Positions 52,679 through 62,524 of a stretch of DNA of 64,000 nucleotides are shown here, piece by piece. The position numbers were made by a program, and so were the translations under genes. The stretch's first letter is position 1; every line of letters starts with the position of its first letter. Source of the DNA: Paralvinella palmiformis (lineage: Eukaryota > Annelida > Polychaeta > Terebellida > Alvinellidae); NCBI GenBank assembly GCA_025642065.1, contig JAODUP010000159.1:386001-450000 (forward strand), in the 5' to 3' direction. The notes below the pieces were generated by a model that searched no databases, was not told the origin of the DNA, and worked only from the letters and a program-made list of their open reading frames with translations.

Positions 52679-53203
52679 CACATTCACACAGAACACTGTA
52701 AATTATTCATTAATAAGGAGTATTAATGTTATGTAGAATATGTCATTTTAAGAGTGCTGTCATAATTTCTACAATAACATTTATAATACTATTGTTATAA
52801 TTTTAATATATTTCCTGATAATGTCTGTCAAGTTATTGTCCTGTTTATTCAGTCATTTCTAGATAAAAGTGTTTTGTTATTACGATGGTTTTCAGTATTT
52901 TTCTAATAACATAGTTATTTATTATTAGCTTTTAAGTGTTTCTAGAATAACATCCCCATCGTTGTTATTCCAATTATGAGGCTTTCTCCAATAACACTTG
53001 TTTCATTATTGTCATAATTTTTGTTAGTCCCGAAATAACACCTAGGGTTGTTATTATTAGTATAACATTAATATATTTTTTAACTGCTGACATTTTCCCA
53101 ATCAATTTCCATTTTTTCTTTATTATTTTTTTATAGAAATCCCAAAGAGAGTTCGGTAACAATAGAAGAGGAAGATGGAAACGAAGATGAAGTTGGTGCC
53201 TGA
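31979..53203 (+). CDS. XPR1: SPX-EXS phosphate exporter XPR1
   Basis: Plasma membrane inorganic phosphate exporter gated by inositol pyrophosphates. Exons: 31979-32047, 33661-33712, 35791-35892, 39238-39515, 40837-40938, 41302-41382, 41571-41649, 41767-41960, 45633-45812, 46187-46331, 46492-46695, 47952-48124, 48526-48659, 49054-49245, 53137-53203. All GT-AG, all phases agree; 683 aa (human about 696). The SPX domain is residues 1-180, with the start [19 protein letters not shown] and the cluster KILKKHDK at 160-167; Y22, K26, K160, K163 and K164 correspond to the known inositol-phosphate ligands. Membrane segments follow from about 233, with RIYRG and [18 protein letters not shown]. The EXS domain (about 425-610) has [42 protein letters not shown] and [20 protein letters not shown]. 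The last exon encodes an acidic tail like that of vertebrates. A second possible last exon lies in the final intron. Confidence 0.97.
32873..32935 (+). mobile_element. SINE family 1, head only (XPR1 intron 1)
   Basis: TCTCCGTTGTTCAACTGGTAG through CCACCTGAGTTTGAAATCATC: the tRNA-like part only, body absent. Confidence 0.6.
34141..34466 (-). mobile_element. tRNA-SINE with LINE-type 3' tail, family 4 (XPR1 intron 2)
   Basis: Minus-strand: tRNA-like head (box A AGCACAGTTAGTTAGAGCG, box B CAGGTTTGAGGCT), a central part, and a 3' end GCGCCATAGAGCAGCTTCTA followed by GGGCACTATATAAATAC and (ATT)n. The 3' end aligns with that of the LINE at 23826-24350. Confidence 0.75.
34996..35490 (+). mobile_element. 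Complete Harbinger-like MITE (XPR1 intron 2)
   Basis: A 495-bp element with perfect 29-bp terminal inverted repeats starting GGCCATTGTTTTTTGAATAC. It is flanked by TAA at 34993-34995 and 35491-35493, the 3-bp TWA target duplication of PIF/Harbinger elements. No coding capacity. Fragments of the same family lie in OSTC intron 1 and ACBD6 intron 1. Confidence 0.88.
35599..35666. repeat. Perfect 19-bp inverted repeat (hairpin)
   Basis: Arms AAATCTAAATGCATGATTT (35599-35617) and its exact reverse complement (35648-35666) around a 30-base loop, 109 bp right of the Harbinger-like MITE. Confidence 0.85.
36590..36680 (+). repeat. Dispersed repeat shared with ACBD6 intron 3
   Basis: Contains TTTTTGGAAATGGGGAGTAGG and GCAAAAGTCATATTTTATCC, inverted relative to 16838-16925. 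Confidence 0.55.
37638..38762 (-). mobile_element. pogo-like transposon remnant (XPR1 intron 3)
   Basis: A 1125-bp element with inverted ends CAATGTGGCTCCGCTATAAC and CAGTGTGGCTCCACTATGAC, flanked by TA on both sides. On the minus strand 37880-38105 encodes a psq-type helix-turn-helix, [19 protein letters not shown] then WIRDEQK, as at the N-terminus of pogo/Tigger transposases, with one stop inside. The rest of the transposase is deleted and a SINE has inserted at 38202. Confidence 0.8.
38202..38310 (+). mobile_element. SINE family 1, 5'-truncated, inside the pogo-like element
   Basis: Body and tail only (TATCTGAAGGTTGTTTCATCC to AACATCAATCATCAG), flanked by an 11-bp duplication CACAAAATATA at 38191 and 38312. 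Confidence 0.88.
40290..40583. repeat. Two adjacent minisatellites in XPR1 intron 4
   Basis: First about three units of GGATCTATTGAGGTAAATTA, then about eight units of 27-30 bp built on AGTATGACACACTAAGAAG plus TTTCAGTT (40374-40583). Confidence 0.85.
41961..42001 (+). repeat. (GT)n starting at the XPR1 intron 8 donor
   Basis: The donor GTTTGTG merges directly into about 18 GT units, so the splice site lies at the edge of a microsatellite. Confidence 0.9.
42632..44267. mobile_element. hAT-like element nested in the pogo-like element
   Basis: Ends CAGACCTGGG and CCCAGGTCTG are inverted copies; they are flanked by an exact 8-bp duplication CCATTAAG (42624-42631 and 44268-44275), the hAT target length. 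Both subterminal regions are rich in ATTACTATTAC motifs, a common hAT feature. No transposase frame remains; 1636 bp including a SINE. Confidence 0.85.
42865..43219 (-). mobile_element. SINE family 2 with 21-bp target duplication, nested in the hAT-like element
   Basis: Flanked by a perfect 21-bp duplication (42844-42864 and 43220-43240). On the minus strand it starts with a tRNA-like head (GTGGCCTAGCGGTTAAGCA for box A, CGTTCGAACCCCG for box B), passes through CATCGTGGGTGGCTGACC, and ends in an A-rich AACAAAAAACC tail. The perfect duplication marks it as the youngest layer. Confidence 0.93.
44838..44984 (+). repeat. Segment duplication copy 1
   Basis: Nearly identical over about 130 bp to 45153-45290. 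Plus-strand reading contains [20 protein letters not shown] and [15 protein letters not shown]. Confidence 0.9.
45069..45290 (+). pseudogene. Segment duplication copy 2 with coding-like remnant
   Basis: The plus frame reads [34 protein letters not shown], a TAG stop where copy 1 has TGG, then [20 protein letters not shown]. Acidic spacer then a helix-forming segment near the end of a pogo-like element resembles a transposase C-terminus, but I cannot name the family. Confidence 0.4.
46815..46935 (-). mobile_element. SINE family 3 fragment (XPR1 intron 11)
   Basis: Shares GATGGAGAAAAC...TTGCCAGTTGCCTGG with 6530-6570 and has a degraded tRNA-like head. Confidence 0.5.
46957..47124 (-). mobile_element. 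SINE family 1 (XPR1 intron 11)
   Basis: Minus-strand copy: CACTTTTGTGCATGTGATAGG, GCTAAATAGGCCGAAC, B-box remnant GTTTGAACCCAGG and box A ACCAGTTAGGCCATGG. Old, many substitutions. Confidence 0.85.
49468..49650 (+). mobile_element. SINE family 1 (XPR1 last intron, first copy)
   Basis: Full-length: GCCTCCGTGGTCTAACTGG, B box GAGTTCAAATCTC, GGGCATATCTGAAGGGTG, ending AACATCAATCATC. Possible diverged duplication TTATCCAACCAATG / TTATCCATAGAATG. Confidence 0.9.
49866..50033 (+). mobile_element. SINE family 1 (XPR1 last intron, second copy)
   Basis: Missing the first part of the head; GATGGACCACAGATCACTAC, GAGTTTGAATCTCGGCG and the usual body follow, ending GTCAGTCATCATTATT. Confidence 0.88.
50419..50458. 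repeat. (AT)n microsatellite
   Basis: About 20 AT units 170 bp before the candidate alternative last exon; further (AT)n tracts in the same intron are at 51329-51365 and 52641-52673. Confidence 0.9.
50630..50900 (+). CDS. XPR1: Candidate alternative 3'-terminal exon of XPR1
   Basis: A strong acceptor (TTACCACTCTGTTACCCACCAG) precedes an open frame of 90 codons ending in TAG. The frame is exactly the phase needed after exon 14 (which ends in two bases of a codon): AA+T gives Asn, then [20 protein letters not shown] and so on, rich in Ser and Pro, ending [20 protein letters not shown]. It is far richer in GC than the surrounding intron and contains no low-complexity DNA. Used instead of exon 15 it gives a 751-aa protein whose acidic vertebrate-like tail is replaced by an 89-residue Ser/Pro-rich tail. 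It could be tissue-specific or the main lineage form. I do not recognise a domain in it. No AATAAA close to the stop was seen. Confidence 0.6.
52050..52275 (+). mobile_element. tRNA-derived SINE, family 5 (XPR1 last intron)
   Basis: tRNA-like head (CCACTCCAGTGGTGCACTG for box A, TTGTTCAAATCTGAC for box B), a body with GGGGGGTCACCCTTCAGCC, and a tail of short (CAGT)n repeats. Single copy in the window. Confidence 0.6.
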
Positions 53204-53378
53204 TGAAGTTCGACACCACCGATGACTGCTGTGTGCCTATATAGCGTCATCAACCATTGGCTCATCACTGAATCATCATCAACATCATCATTATCAAATT
53301 AGCTAACCAACGCACAGATCTCGCATTATCTCATGATATTTAGGGATGGCATTCTGGTGCTCATTATGATAATATCAC

Positions 53379-53384
53379 AATAAA
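53379..53384 (+). terminator. XPR1 polyadenylation signal
   Basis: AATAAA 176 bp past the exon 15 stop, giving a short 3' UTR. Further AATAAA motifs near 54094 and 54163 could serve longer forms. Confidence 0.5.
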
Positions 53385-53399
53385 ATATGGATTTTCTCT

Positions 53400-56300
53400 T
53401 CTTCTTATCAATAACAACATTCTCTCATTACTTCTCTACGTCCAGTATCTCTATTTCCTTATCATTTTTATCACCGTGTCTAGCCATCATTGTTATTGTT
53501 GTTGTTCGGATGATATAGCCTTATTATGTTAAACCTATGACAATAATATCTTCCAGTCGCATGGTATGAGAAATGTTGACATTTTTTAAATCTTTGTTTT
53601 TCAACTTGATATTTACTTATCGGAAACTTTGCTGAGATTTAACTCGATGTTAACTTATTACTTATATTTATATATATTCATGTTTATGATTAGTACTAGC
53701 CTGTCGGCGGCATTGTGGTTATTTATTAAGGTTGGGATTGGAGTGAGCTTTAAGGCCGGGAATAGGACTGGGAACCGATGTTAACATTATGGATAGGATA
53801 ATGTATAGGATGAGACGGTGGAATCAGGAATGGGGGGAGGGGGGAGATTAAAGAATAGGAGTAGGATTAGAATGAGGGGGTGTCATTAAAAATCCAGGTG
53901 GGATTAGAACTAGGGGATTGAATTAAGGATTGGGGTCGGGTCAGAACCGGGGATTGAGATTAAGACCGGCATAATATTGGGGTTATGTTTAGATGAAGAA
54001 TTAGACAGGTGTTAAGGTTAATTTTAAAAGCCACCAAAAGCAAATAAATATTAAACAATTGTGATGTTTTTTTTTAATAATCTTTTATTGAAGCAATAAA
54101 GCTTTGATGAGAACATAGCAGATAACAGGTAATAATGTTGTCACTTATCTAGTTATGTCATTGAAATAAATCTTCATCTAGTCTCTTATATAGAAATGTC
54201 ATCTGATTATGGAACATATTAGAAGAACGATAATTATGGGATGCCATGTCCCTTGTTGTAGATCTCTTTCGAGGGAATTGTTTGTGGCAGCTTCGCAATG
54301 CGGCTGGACAGCGGAGGTCGGAGTTTATGTTGGCCGTCTTGCCACTTCATGCATCGAACCATTTCTACCGTTTCTTGCCATTTAGAAAGATTTTGTAACC
54401 AAGGAACTACTGATGTTCTATTATAGCGATATTTTTATTTTATTTTTTTGGCTAAATAACTTCACTCATCATCACAGAAGAATATTTTGCAGGCTGAGGT
54501 TGGTGTAAATTGTATGAACATGTTACAGCTAAATTTATGGGAATGTTGTTCTCACGAATCGGTTTTCACTTTTGGTGTGTTTTGCTGCACGTGTACACAC
54601 ATACATACACATACATACAGCCACGTACGTTTTACATACCTTGCCCCAGGTTGATTGTTTTTAGTTGATATCGATATTTGAGTAAGACTTAGCCTAATTT
54701 CTTCCATGCGTGTATTTTATTGGTTTACTTTTCGTAAGTTGAATATTGTTTGTTACTAACATTATTATTATTATTATTGATATTAATTTATACTTGTACA
54801 TACCTGGGTTTTTAGTTATCTTTTCTGTTTCTTTAATAGTCTAAATGGTCTAATGTGCATTTATATGTGTAGGTGGATGGACGTGTGTCTGTAAGTGAAA
54901 ATATAGAACTCGTCTGCAGGTTTGTTAAAACGTCTGTAGTGTATGGTAGGTTTATAACTCGTCTAACGAGAGAGATTGGCGTCCAGGTTGTGAGCTAATT
55001 CGAATTATTTTCGAATTACTGTGCTATGAACCTTCGCGTTTTCTGGTCAATAGCGAGTGTTCTCTCTATCTCTGGAATGCTTCACTCATAAATAAAATGT
55101 GTCTGTCTTAATATAGCATTTCTGTATGATGAGTGGTTCTTGTCATAATGTCTCAAATGTGAACGGTGTTATACAGTTAAACAAATTTATCACCGCATTG
55201 GTTTACTTTCTAAGGGCTTTGTGTGCTATCTAAGTACATGTCAAACTCTAAGGATTTAGCATTTTGGTTAGAGATAGGGGCCTTAATTATTCGTCTCCCA
55301 TTCCAGCCAAAGCTCTGTGTAGATCTGTACAATTAAATGCTTGCATCAGGTCCATAAGGTGTTTACTATTTATGTTGGCCTCCTTTAGGTACATAAGGGG
55401 AAGAAAAAGTAAAAGAACCAGTCGGTGGAATCGAACCTGGTTCCTTCTAATTTCGTGTACATTACCTTAGCTATGAGCCACTATATACAGCTCACTTATA
55501 TCTAATCTGAGTACGATTTCCGATCACGATGGTGTAGAATGAGAATCAACATTTTGTTGTCTAATAAATATGAATGTATAATTAATATTGTTAATAGGAC
55601 GACAAACTGTAGGTTTACAGTACTTAAGCGTATAGTAATATCTATCCAGAGGTCAACGGGTCATGATGGTCTGACTATATTTGTTGTTAAGCTTCACACC
55701 GAGCGGGTTAATATGGATAATGACTATAGGACTATAGGACAGGAAATCAATCAAATTCGTCATCTTTAGAAGACCCTGTACTTCTCTAACATGACGGGTA
55801 TTGTTTGTGTCATTTCCCAGATTAATCCCGTTTGTTGTGGTTTTGTACATAAATGTGCCACATAATAGTTCTGTACACCTGAAAACCTATAGATATTTAT
55901 CATTAAAAGGCTTAATATATATATATATATATCCATTTACGATTTTGTATTCGTGTCTGACACCGACTGGTATTGACTGATGTATTGAACATTTATCATA
56001 CCTAATATCACTGTTATTATTAATATAACTGTAATCTGATAGACAGTATTCACAGCGCATGCACAGAGTATCGATGGGCCTATACTTAAAAATGCATCAA
56101 TTTAATGATGAGTGTGTGTCTATGTGGTTTTTGTATGTGTATATAGGAGTGTGTGTGTGTGCGCGCGCGCGCCTCCAGTATATATGCCAGTCATTTTGCA
56201 CAAGTGGCTTGAGATCGTGGCCCACAACCGTAGTGTTACCGACTGCCGCCAGATGTCGCGCTAGTTGTGAATATTGTCTAGTTAGCCTTTAAATTATTTT

Positions 56301-57040
56301 ACTCCTTTCATTCCATGTTATCTATGTTCTCCCAATACCTACGTTTATTCTAACCTGTGTTTATCCGGCTATTGATGTTTTTGTTACAGTTGGTTTCTGT
56401 CTCACTGTTTACTTATTATTCTCTACCTATCAGTGTTTAGAGGAACATATCAAGATGGCGATTGGTAGATTATAATGGCGTTTAATTGGCTTGTGATTGA
56501 CCTACTGACCTCGGCTCAATGACCAGACCTAGGCTGGTGTTTATAGTCATGTGATATGTAGTTATGTGATAATCGTATCGTCACTGAAATGATATTAAAC
56601 GCATGATGATTATGTGTTCACGATTAAATCAAACTAACATTATTGTGGTGAGTGTGTGTGTGTGTGAAGGCATGTTATACTTATTGTTAAGAAAGTCTCT
56701 CATTTTTATTGTATGATTTTTGTATTAAAACAACTAAACCGAATGAAGAATAAACCGAAATCATATCGAATCTGTTGTTGATTAATTGTAAGTCTGTGGA
56801 TATTAGCTGGTTCCCGACGTACTTAGCGGCCTGGTGCAATTGGAAGGATGTTTCTGCTCTTAGACGTTATCTACACACACTTATACTGTTATTTACACAG
56901 TTATACCCCGCACTATAACATCAAAAGTCCTGTCATAACTCCGTTTATGACGTTAACAGGACGTAATGCCTAACTATACCTTTCGATTTAATTTTTTATT
57001 GTAAATACTTTCTTTTATGTGTTCCTATTGTAATATCAGC
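53400..57040. other. Spacer between XPR1 and the converging small gene
   Basis: No supported coding exon. Holds a G/A-rich stretch at about 53740-53960, an (AT)n at 55915-55932, a (GT)n(GC)n tract at 56148-56172, and a weak tRNA-like SINE trace at 55415-55495. Confidence 0.4.
55415..55495 (-). mobile_element. Possible tRNA-derived SINE head
   Basis: Minus-strand reading has GTGGCTCATAGCTAAGGTAA (box A like) and CCAGGTTCGATTCCACC (good B box) at tRNA spacing. The arms do not fold convincingly, so a functional tRNA is unlikely. Confidence 0.35.
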
Positions 57041-57048
57041 ATATATAC

Positions 57049-57054
57049 TTTATT
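57049..57054 (-). terminator. Polyadenylation signal of the small membrane gene
   Basis: AATAAA on the minus strand, only 6 bases beyond the TAA stop at 57061-57063. Confidence 0.45.
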
Positions 57055-57060
57055 ATGTCA

Positions 57061-57516
57061 TTAATTGTCGAACATAACAAATTGTTGTTGTTGTCTGTGT
57101 TGTTGTGTTCTAGCTTCAGACATCGCCATAGTAACCATCTTCTGGTCTTTTATCTGTTTATTATATTGTGCTTCGTTCTGCTTTATTCGATGCCATAGAT
57201 CGTCTAAGGGTGTACTAAATGGCCTCTTCTCTTGGATCGTTGACCTATCACGACTCAACCAAACATGAAATATAAAACGTACGCATGCACGCACACATAC
57301 ACTCGGATACACACACACACACACGCACAACAATATTTATTAATACGATAATAACTATTCTATCTCTGACCTAGTTTTAGGTTTCAGTGACTTATGATGT
57401 CCATGTTTAATATTTATGTCAGACGAATAAATCTTCTTGTAGCAGACGATTAAATCGTAGATCAGGATGAGATAGATAAGAGCGATGACACAGAGAGATA
57501 AATACCATTGTGACAT
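57061..57516 (-). CDS. Hypothetical single-pass membrane protein, two exons
   Basis: Proposed minus-strand exons 57371-57516 and 57061-57244, joined across a 126-bp GT-AG intron in matching phase, giving 109 aa. Exon A begins with an ATG placed directly after a good acceptor (CTGCTATTTTTCAG), so a 5' UTR exon probably lies upstream beyond the Asn-type repeats. Residues 5-24 (YLSLCVIALIYLILIYDLIV) are a membrane segment close to the N-terminus. Exon B encodes a charged tail: STIQEKRPFSTPLDDLWHRI, KQNEAQYNKQIKDQKM, then a Gln-rich helix and FVMFDN. The composition is protein-like and the AATAAA right after the stop fits a real 3' end. The acceptor of exon B is weak in pyrimidines. Unspliced, exon A alone would give 53 aa. 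No family recognised. Confidence 0.45.
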
Positions 57517-57539
57517 CTGAAAAATAGCAGTAACATAAC

Positions 57540-58100
57540 AATTGTAACAATAATAATAACAATAATAATAGCAGTAATAACAATAATGATAATAACAAGA
57601 ACAGCTTCAACAGTAACACGAACAGTAATAACAATAATGATAACGAACAGTAATAGCAGTAACAGCAACACTAACAACAAGAACAATAATAACAAGAACG
57701 GTTATAAAAGTAACATGAACAATAATAATAATAATAATAGTTACAGGAACACTACCGCTAATAATAACAAACATGACAACATAAACAATAGCAACATCAA
57801 GATCAACAATCATAGTAACAGCAATAGTAACAACAAGATCAAAAGTCACTAACAGCAATTGTAATAACAATTCAAGATCAACAATCATAATAACAGCAAT
57901 ACGAACAATAATATCAAGATCAATGGTCATAATAACAGCAATAACAACAATAAGATCAACAGTCAGTAACAGCAATTGTAACAACAATTCAAGATCAACA
58001 GTCATAGTAACAGCAATAGTAACATCAACATGAACAATTATAGTAAAAGCAACATCTAGATTAACAATCATAGTAACAACAATAGCAACAACAACTATAA
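57540..58100. repeat. Low-complexity AAC/AAT-rich tract
   Basis: Irregular AACA/AATA trinucleotide repeats with longer periodic pieces (such as AGATCAACAGTCATAGTAAC recurring). Open frames on both strands (Asn/Ser-rich or Leu/Val-rich) are by-products. Confidence 0.85.
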
Positions 58101-58199
58101 ATTCCACAATAATAACAGCAATAACAATAACATTACTATCAACAACATTAAAAACAACAATAATAATAACAACAAGAATACTGATATTGAAAACGACAA

Positions 58200-58645
58200 C
58201 AGAAATATGAATAACAGTAACAACAACAGCAACGACAACAGAAATATGAATAACAGTAACAACAACAGCAACGACAACAGAAATATGAATAACAGTAACA
58301 ACAACAACAACGACAACAGAAATATGAATAACAGTAACAACAACAGCAACGACAATAGAAATATGAATAACAGTAACAACAACAGCAACGACAACCTAAA
58401 TATGAATAACAGTAACAACAACAGCAACGACAACAGAAATATGAATAACAGTAACAACAACAGCAACGACAACAGAAATATGAATAACAGTAACAACAAC
58501 AGCAACGACAACAGAAATATGAATAACAGTAACAACAACAGCAATGACAATAGAAATATGAATAACAGTAACAACAACAGCAACGACAACAGAAATATGA
58601 ATAACAGTAACAACAACAGCAATGACAACAGAAATATGAATAACA
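58200..58645. repeat. 39-bp minisatellite
   Basis: Eleven units of 39 bp (13 codons; plus frame MNNSNNNSNDNRN, minus frame LLFIFLLSLLLLL), with few substitutions. Because the unit is a multiple of three, frames stay open on both strands; no start context or flanking domain supports translation. Confidence 0.93.
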
Positions 58646-58649
58646 ATAT

Positions 58650-59461
58650 ATTAATGATTAACTTTAGTTTTTGTTCCGATGCTGTGGTCGTAATTACAGG
58701 AGGGTAGCCATTACAGGAGGGTAGCCATTACTGGAGGGTAGCCAATCATTTTTAGTAACAAACAACGCTGTTTAGGCCAACTATAATGTAATATTCGTAA
58801 AATGACTTTTGTTATAAAATGATAAGCTTGGATGACACTTGTTAAAGCTGTTCTAACTGGATCATACGAGCTGCTTCTGTAAAGTTACGTCACACTGCAG
58901 GAGCAGGTCTGTGTCTGGCTTCAAAATGGCGGTGCCCACAGTACCATTAGTAGTCGATTAACCTGCACTTTGAAATGGTTTATTTAATACGTGGTTGATC
59001 GTGTTAATATTTCGACATCATTTATAATTTCTGTGAACATATTTCTATTAGTCCTGAAAATTTGAAAAGAAGGTAAACTGTTCATTTAAATATAGGAATT
59101 TTGGACAAAATACCGGGAAAGTATGGAGAAAATATAGGAAAATTACCTTAAAGTAGCCTACAATAATGTTTTATAATAATAATAATAATAATCGAACTGA
59201 GACACTGCAAGTTTCCGACTGGATGACCTAAGTTTTGGGGATGACTTTCTAACGGACACGGTTCACAAATGTATCAAGGTGCTACATGATTTATAGATTT
59301 ATAAATAACAGTTAGTCAATGTATATTTTGAAGAATTGGAGTGATAAGATCATATTTTCGAGTATTTATCATTTTGTGAACTGGATCATTTTGAATTCGT
59401 TACAGGCAATAGACCGATTCAATTACCCCTGGCGCCATCATACGGCTGAATTTGACACTAC
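58650..59461. other. Spacer
   Basis: A short GGAGGGTAGCCATTAC triplicate at about 58699-58745, otherwise nothing supported. AAAATGGCGG at 58923 is a possible YY1-like promoter motif but no gene starts there. Confidence 0.35.
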
Positions 59462-59475
59462 GGTCTCGGGTTAGA

Positions 59476-59596
59476 TGATGATGACTGATGATGATTGATG
59501 TTTTACGGCCACTTTTGTGCACACGGTAGGCTAAATGAGCCGATCGACCTCCAAAGGTAATGAAGCGAAGTCAAAGATGAAACATCCTTCAGATAT
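59476..59596 (-). mobile_element. SINE family 1, 5'-truncated, with 14-bp duplication
   Basis: Tail and body only (GATGTTTTACGGCCACTTTTG to CATCCTTCAGATAT), flanked by a perfect GGTCTCGGGTTAGA at 59462-59475 and 59597-59610. Confidence 0.93.
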
Positions 59597-59610
59597 GGTC
59601 TCGGGTTAGA

Positions 59611-61690
59611 AGACTAAGAATGACTGTGTTGCATGGCGATTTACGCGTGTAGTGGTCGATAATTGTCTTACTGGAAAGCTGTATTTAGGCTATGAATAAT
59701 TAAGACGTAGCTGCGTCATTCATTTGGAAAATCGGTCAGCTTAATCATTGGGTTATATCATGATAAGTATAGCGTTGAATCCTTTGGAAAGACACAATCG
59801 TTCAGCTTAAATACTAGTCTCGGTCTCCCTGTAATATGAAATAATTTGCTGAAAGATTTCTAGTATTAACCTATAGTGAAAAGATGCTATCTCCTATTAA
59901 CAGTAGGCGCCATGGCTGTTTCTAACCGGGGACTGCAGTTGGTAACCGATGCAACGCATTTCGCCTGGATCGGTCGATTTGTGGTATAATCAGATATACC
60001 ACATAACAGGAGTTATTATAGTCTAAGGCATGGACAAAGGCATGGACCACAATAATAAGGGCTTCTTGTGTCAATAATGTTTTAAACAATCGATTTTCTT
60101 TAGATATTAAGTAGTAAGCAGCTTGGCATACTGATGTGATTCGTACTTATTAATAAATATTTGAAAAAAAACTAGAATTTGTATTGACTTATTAGTGGTA
60201 ATGAAAGTTGGACCAATCTGTAATGTTGTTGTTATTATTAGGAGTTTGATACAATGCGGTGAGGGAAAATGGGAATTATTTGATCGTTATTTAATTTTAG
60301 AACTCATTGTCAGAATCCAGTGACATACACAGCTATGCGTCATCAGCACACAAGCGATATTTAACGCCATATCGCTGCGCAATGATCACAAGAGGACGAG
60401 TATATATATATTGTGAAAACAACTGTATCAAATACTACCGACAAGTCTAGAGGAACAAGAACTATAGGCTTACCTTGATCAAATGGCATAATTATAATAT
60501 CATTTTTACCAGAATCAAGATTGTTTCGGTGCTCTTATTCACTTTTATACGCAAACAGTCGTCACTCATTGAAGTTATTATTGAATAAATATTTGCTTAA
60601 ACTGACCACAAGCGGCTTTTCTAATATTTTAAATAAAATGCTAAATTTAAAATGAACCAAATAAACCACTTCTTTATAAGGGAAGCTTTCGTAGATTTTG
60701 GAAAACACTTTGAGATAATTATTTATTATCTTTCTTTGTAGAATATTTTGACATTTTTTCACAAGCTATCAACATTTTGGATTATGACACAGAAATAAAT
60801 ATTTAAATCAATCTCTCTAAATGTGTCAATCATTTACATGCAAGACTCTTCTACCAATGAGGCACAATGTCATATGGTATTGCAGAGAAACTTATTTATT
60901 TATTTATTTATTTATAACTGTTGTTGTTACTGTTGATAAAATTATCACATACATATATAGTAAGTTGAAAAACAGTAAACCATACACGTATATAGGGATC
61001 TAAAATCACACACAAGTACACAGGCGCGTGTACACATACAGATAAAATTATATACATCCAGAGATATTTCTTTAAAAAATTTACAGGTAGACCAGATGAG
61101 AAGAAGAGGCATACAGCCATTCAGACTAATATTTCCCAATATTCTAGCCTATTACTATGATAGGTAAAGTGGCCTTGACATTAACAGAGACATAAAGTGA
61201 TCAATTTTTCTTAATGCTCACTAAGTGCTGCCATCTAGTGGCATTACCAAAGCTCTCCAATATGATGACAATAATTATAAAAAATAACAAATTTCTCTAA
61301 GTCTAACATTACTAAGTATAATAAACATGTCTAGTTATACATAATGCACATAAAAGGCGCAACCTTTCAGCCTGTTCAGACATCACCTTATGACGTCACA
61401 CCTGTCAGACCTCTGTCCGTACGGGGTTGATATAGTTAGGATTTGTTTAGATCAGCATCTGTGTTGTCGAAATATTCACGTGTGTTTGTTTGTGTGTGTG
61501 TGTGTGTGTAGGTGTGCGTGTGTTTAACTGTGTATAATAAGGCACAGGCACAGATAATCTCGAACCGTGAATTCAAACTCTGGACGTTTCTTCAGGGGAC
61601 TGAATCCAGAGTGGCGACTTTTCTTGCTGAGACATGTTGAATGTCTCACCAGTCCCCTTTTTAAAGCCGCCAAGCGAAAACAAAAAGCGA
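59611..61690. other. Intergenic, nothing recognised
   Basis: No convincing coding frame or repeat apart from short (TTTA)n and (GT)n tracts. Confidence 0.4.
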
Positions 61691-61691
61691 A

Positions 61692-62350
61692 TCACCTACA
61701 GCCGTGGAGTTTGAGAGTAGAACACCCAAGTCAGATTACCTACAGCCGTTGAGTTTGGGAGTAGAACACCCAAGTCAGATCACCTACAGCCGTTGAGTTT
61801 GGGAGTAGAACACCCAAGTCAGATCACCTACAGCGTGGAGTTTGGGAGTAGAACACCTAAGTGAGATCACCTACAGCCGAGGAGTTTGGGAGTAGAACAA
61901 CCAAGTCAGATCACCTACAGCGTGGAGCTTGGGAGTAGAACACCTAAGTCAGATCACCTACAGCCGAGGAGTTTGGTAGTAGAACAACCAAGTCAGATCA
62001 GCTACAGCGTGGAGTTTGGGAGTAGAACACCTAAGTGAGATCACCTACAGCCGAGGAGTTTGGGAGTAGAACAACCAAGTCAGATCACCTAACAGCCGTG
62101 GAGTTTGAGAGTAGAACAACCAAGTCAGATCACCTACAGCGTGGAGTTTGGGAGTAGAACACCTAAGTGAGATCACCTACAGCCGAGGAGTTTGGGAGTA
62201 GAACAACCAAGTCAGATCACTTACAGCCGTGGAGTTTGAGAGTAGAACACCCAAGTCAGATCACCTACAGCCGTGGAGTTTGGTAGTAGAACACCCAAGT
62301 CAGATCACCTACAGCCGTGGAGTTTGGGAGTAGAACACCCAAGTCAGATC
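61692..62350. repeat. 44-bp satellite array
   Basis: Fifteen units of 43-45 bp (CCTACAGCCGTGGAGTTTGG, then GAGTAGAACACCCAAGTCAG and ATCA). In the middle, two unit types alternate (GCGTGG...CACCTAAG and GCCGAGG...CAACCAAG), forming an 87-bp dimer repeated about four times. Confidence 0.93.
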
Positions 62351-62521
62351 ACGACAGTTGAATACAAATTGTGGTATCAAAGTAGTTATCTTATATATTA
62401 TATGTATGTATTATTGTTAATATTTGGGTTCAATTATGTATACATTTATTTATTTATGTATAAGTTTATGGAGGTTTAGGTTTTAAAGGATGTTTAGGTG
62501 TTTATATTCTGAGCTAGTGCC

Positions 62522-62524
<3 letters not shown>

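Noticed and set aside
57607..58707. ORFs of 166-183 codons, Asn-rich (+) and Leu/Val-rich (-)
   Set aside because: By-products of AAC/AAT low-complexity DNA and the 39-bp minisatellite.
58918..58960. AAAATGGCGG as a promoter and start codon for a plus-strand gene
   Set aside because: The frame ends after about eleven codons and no following exon was found.
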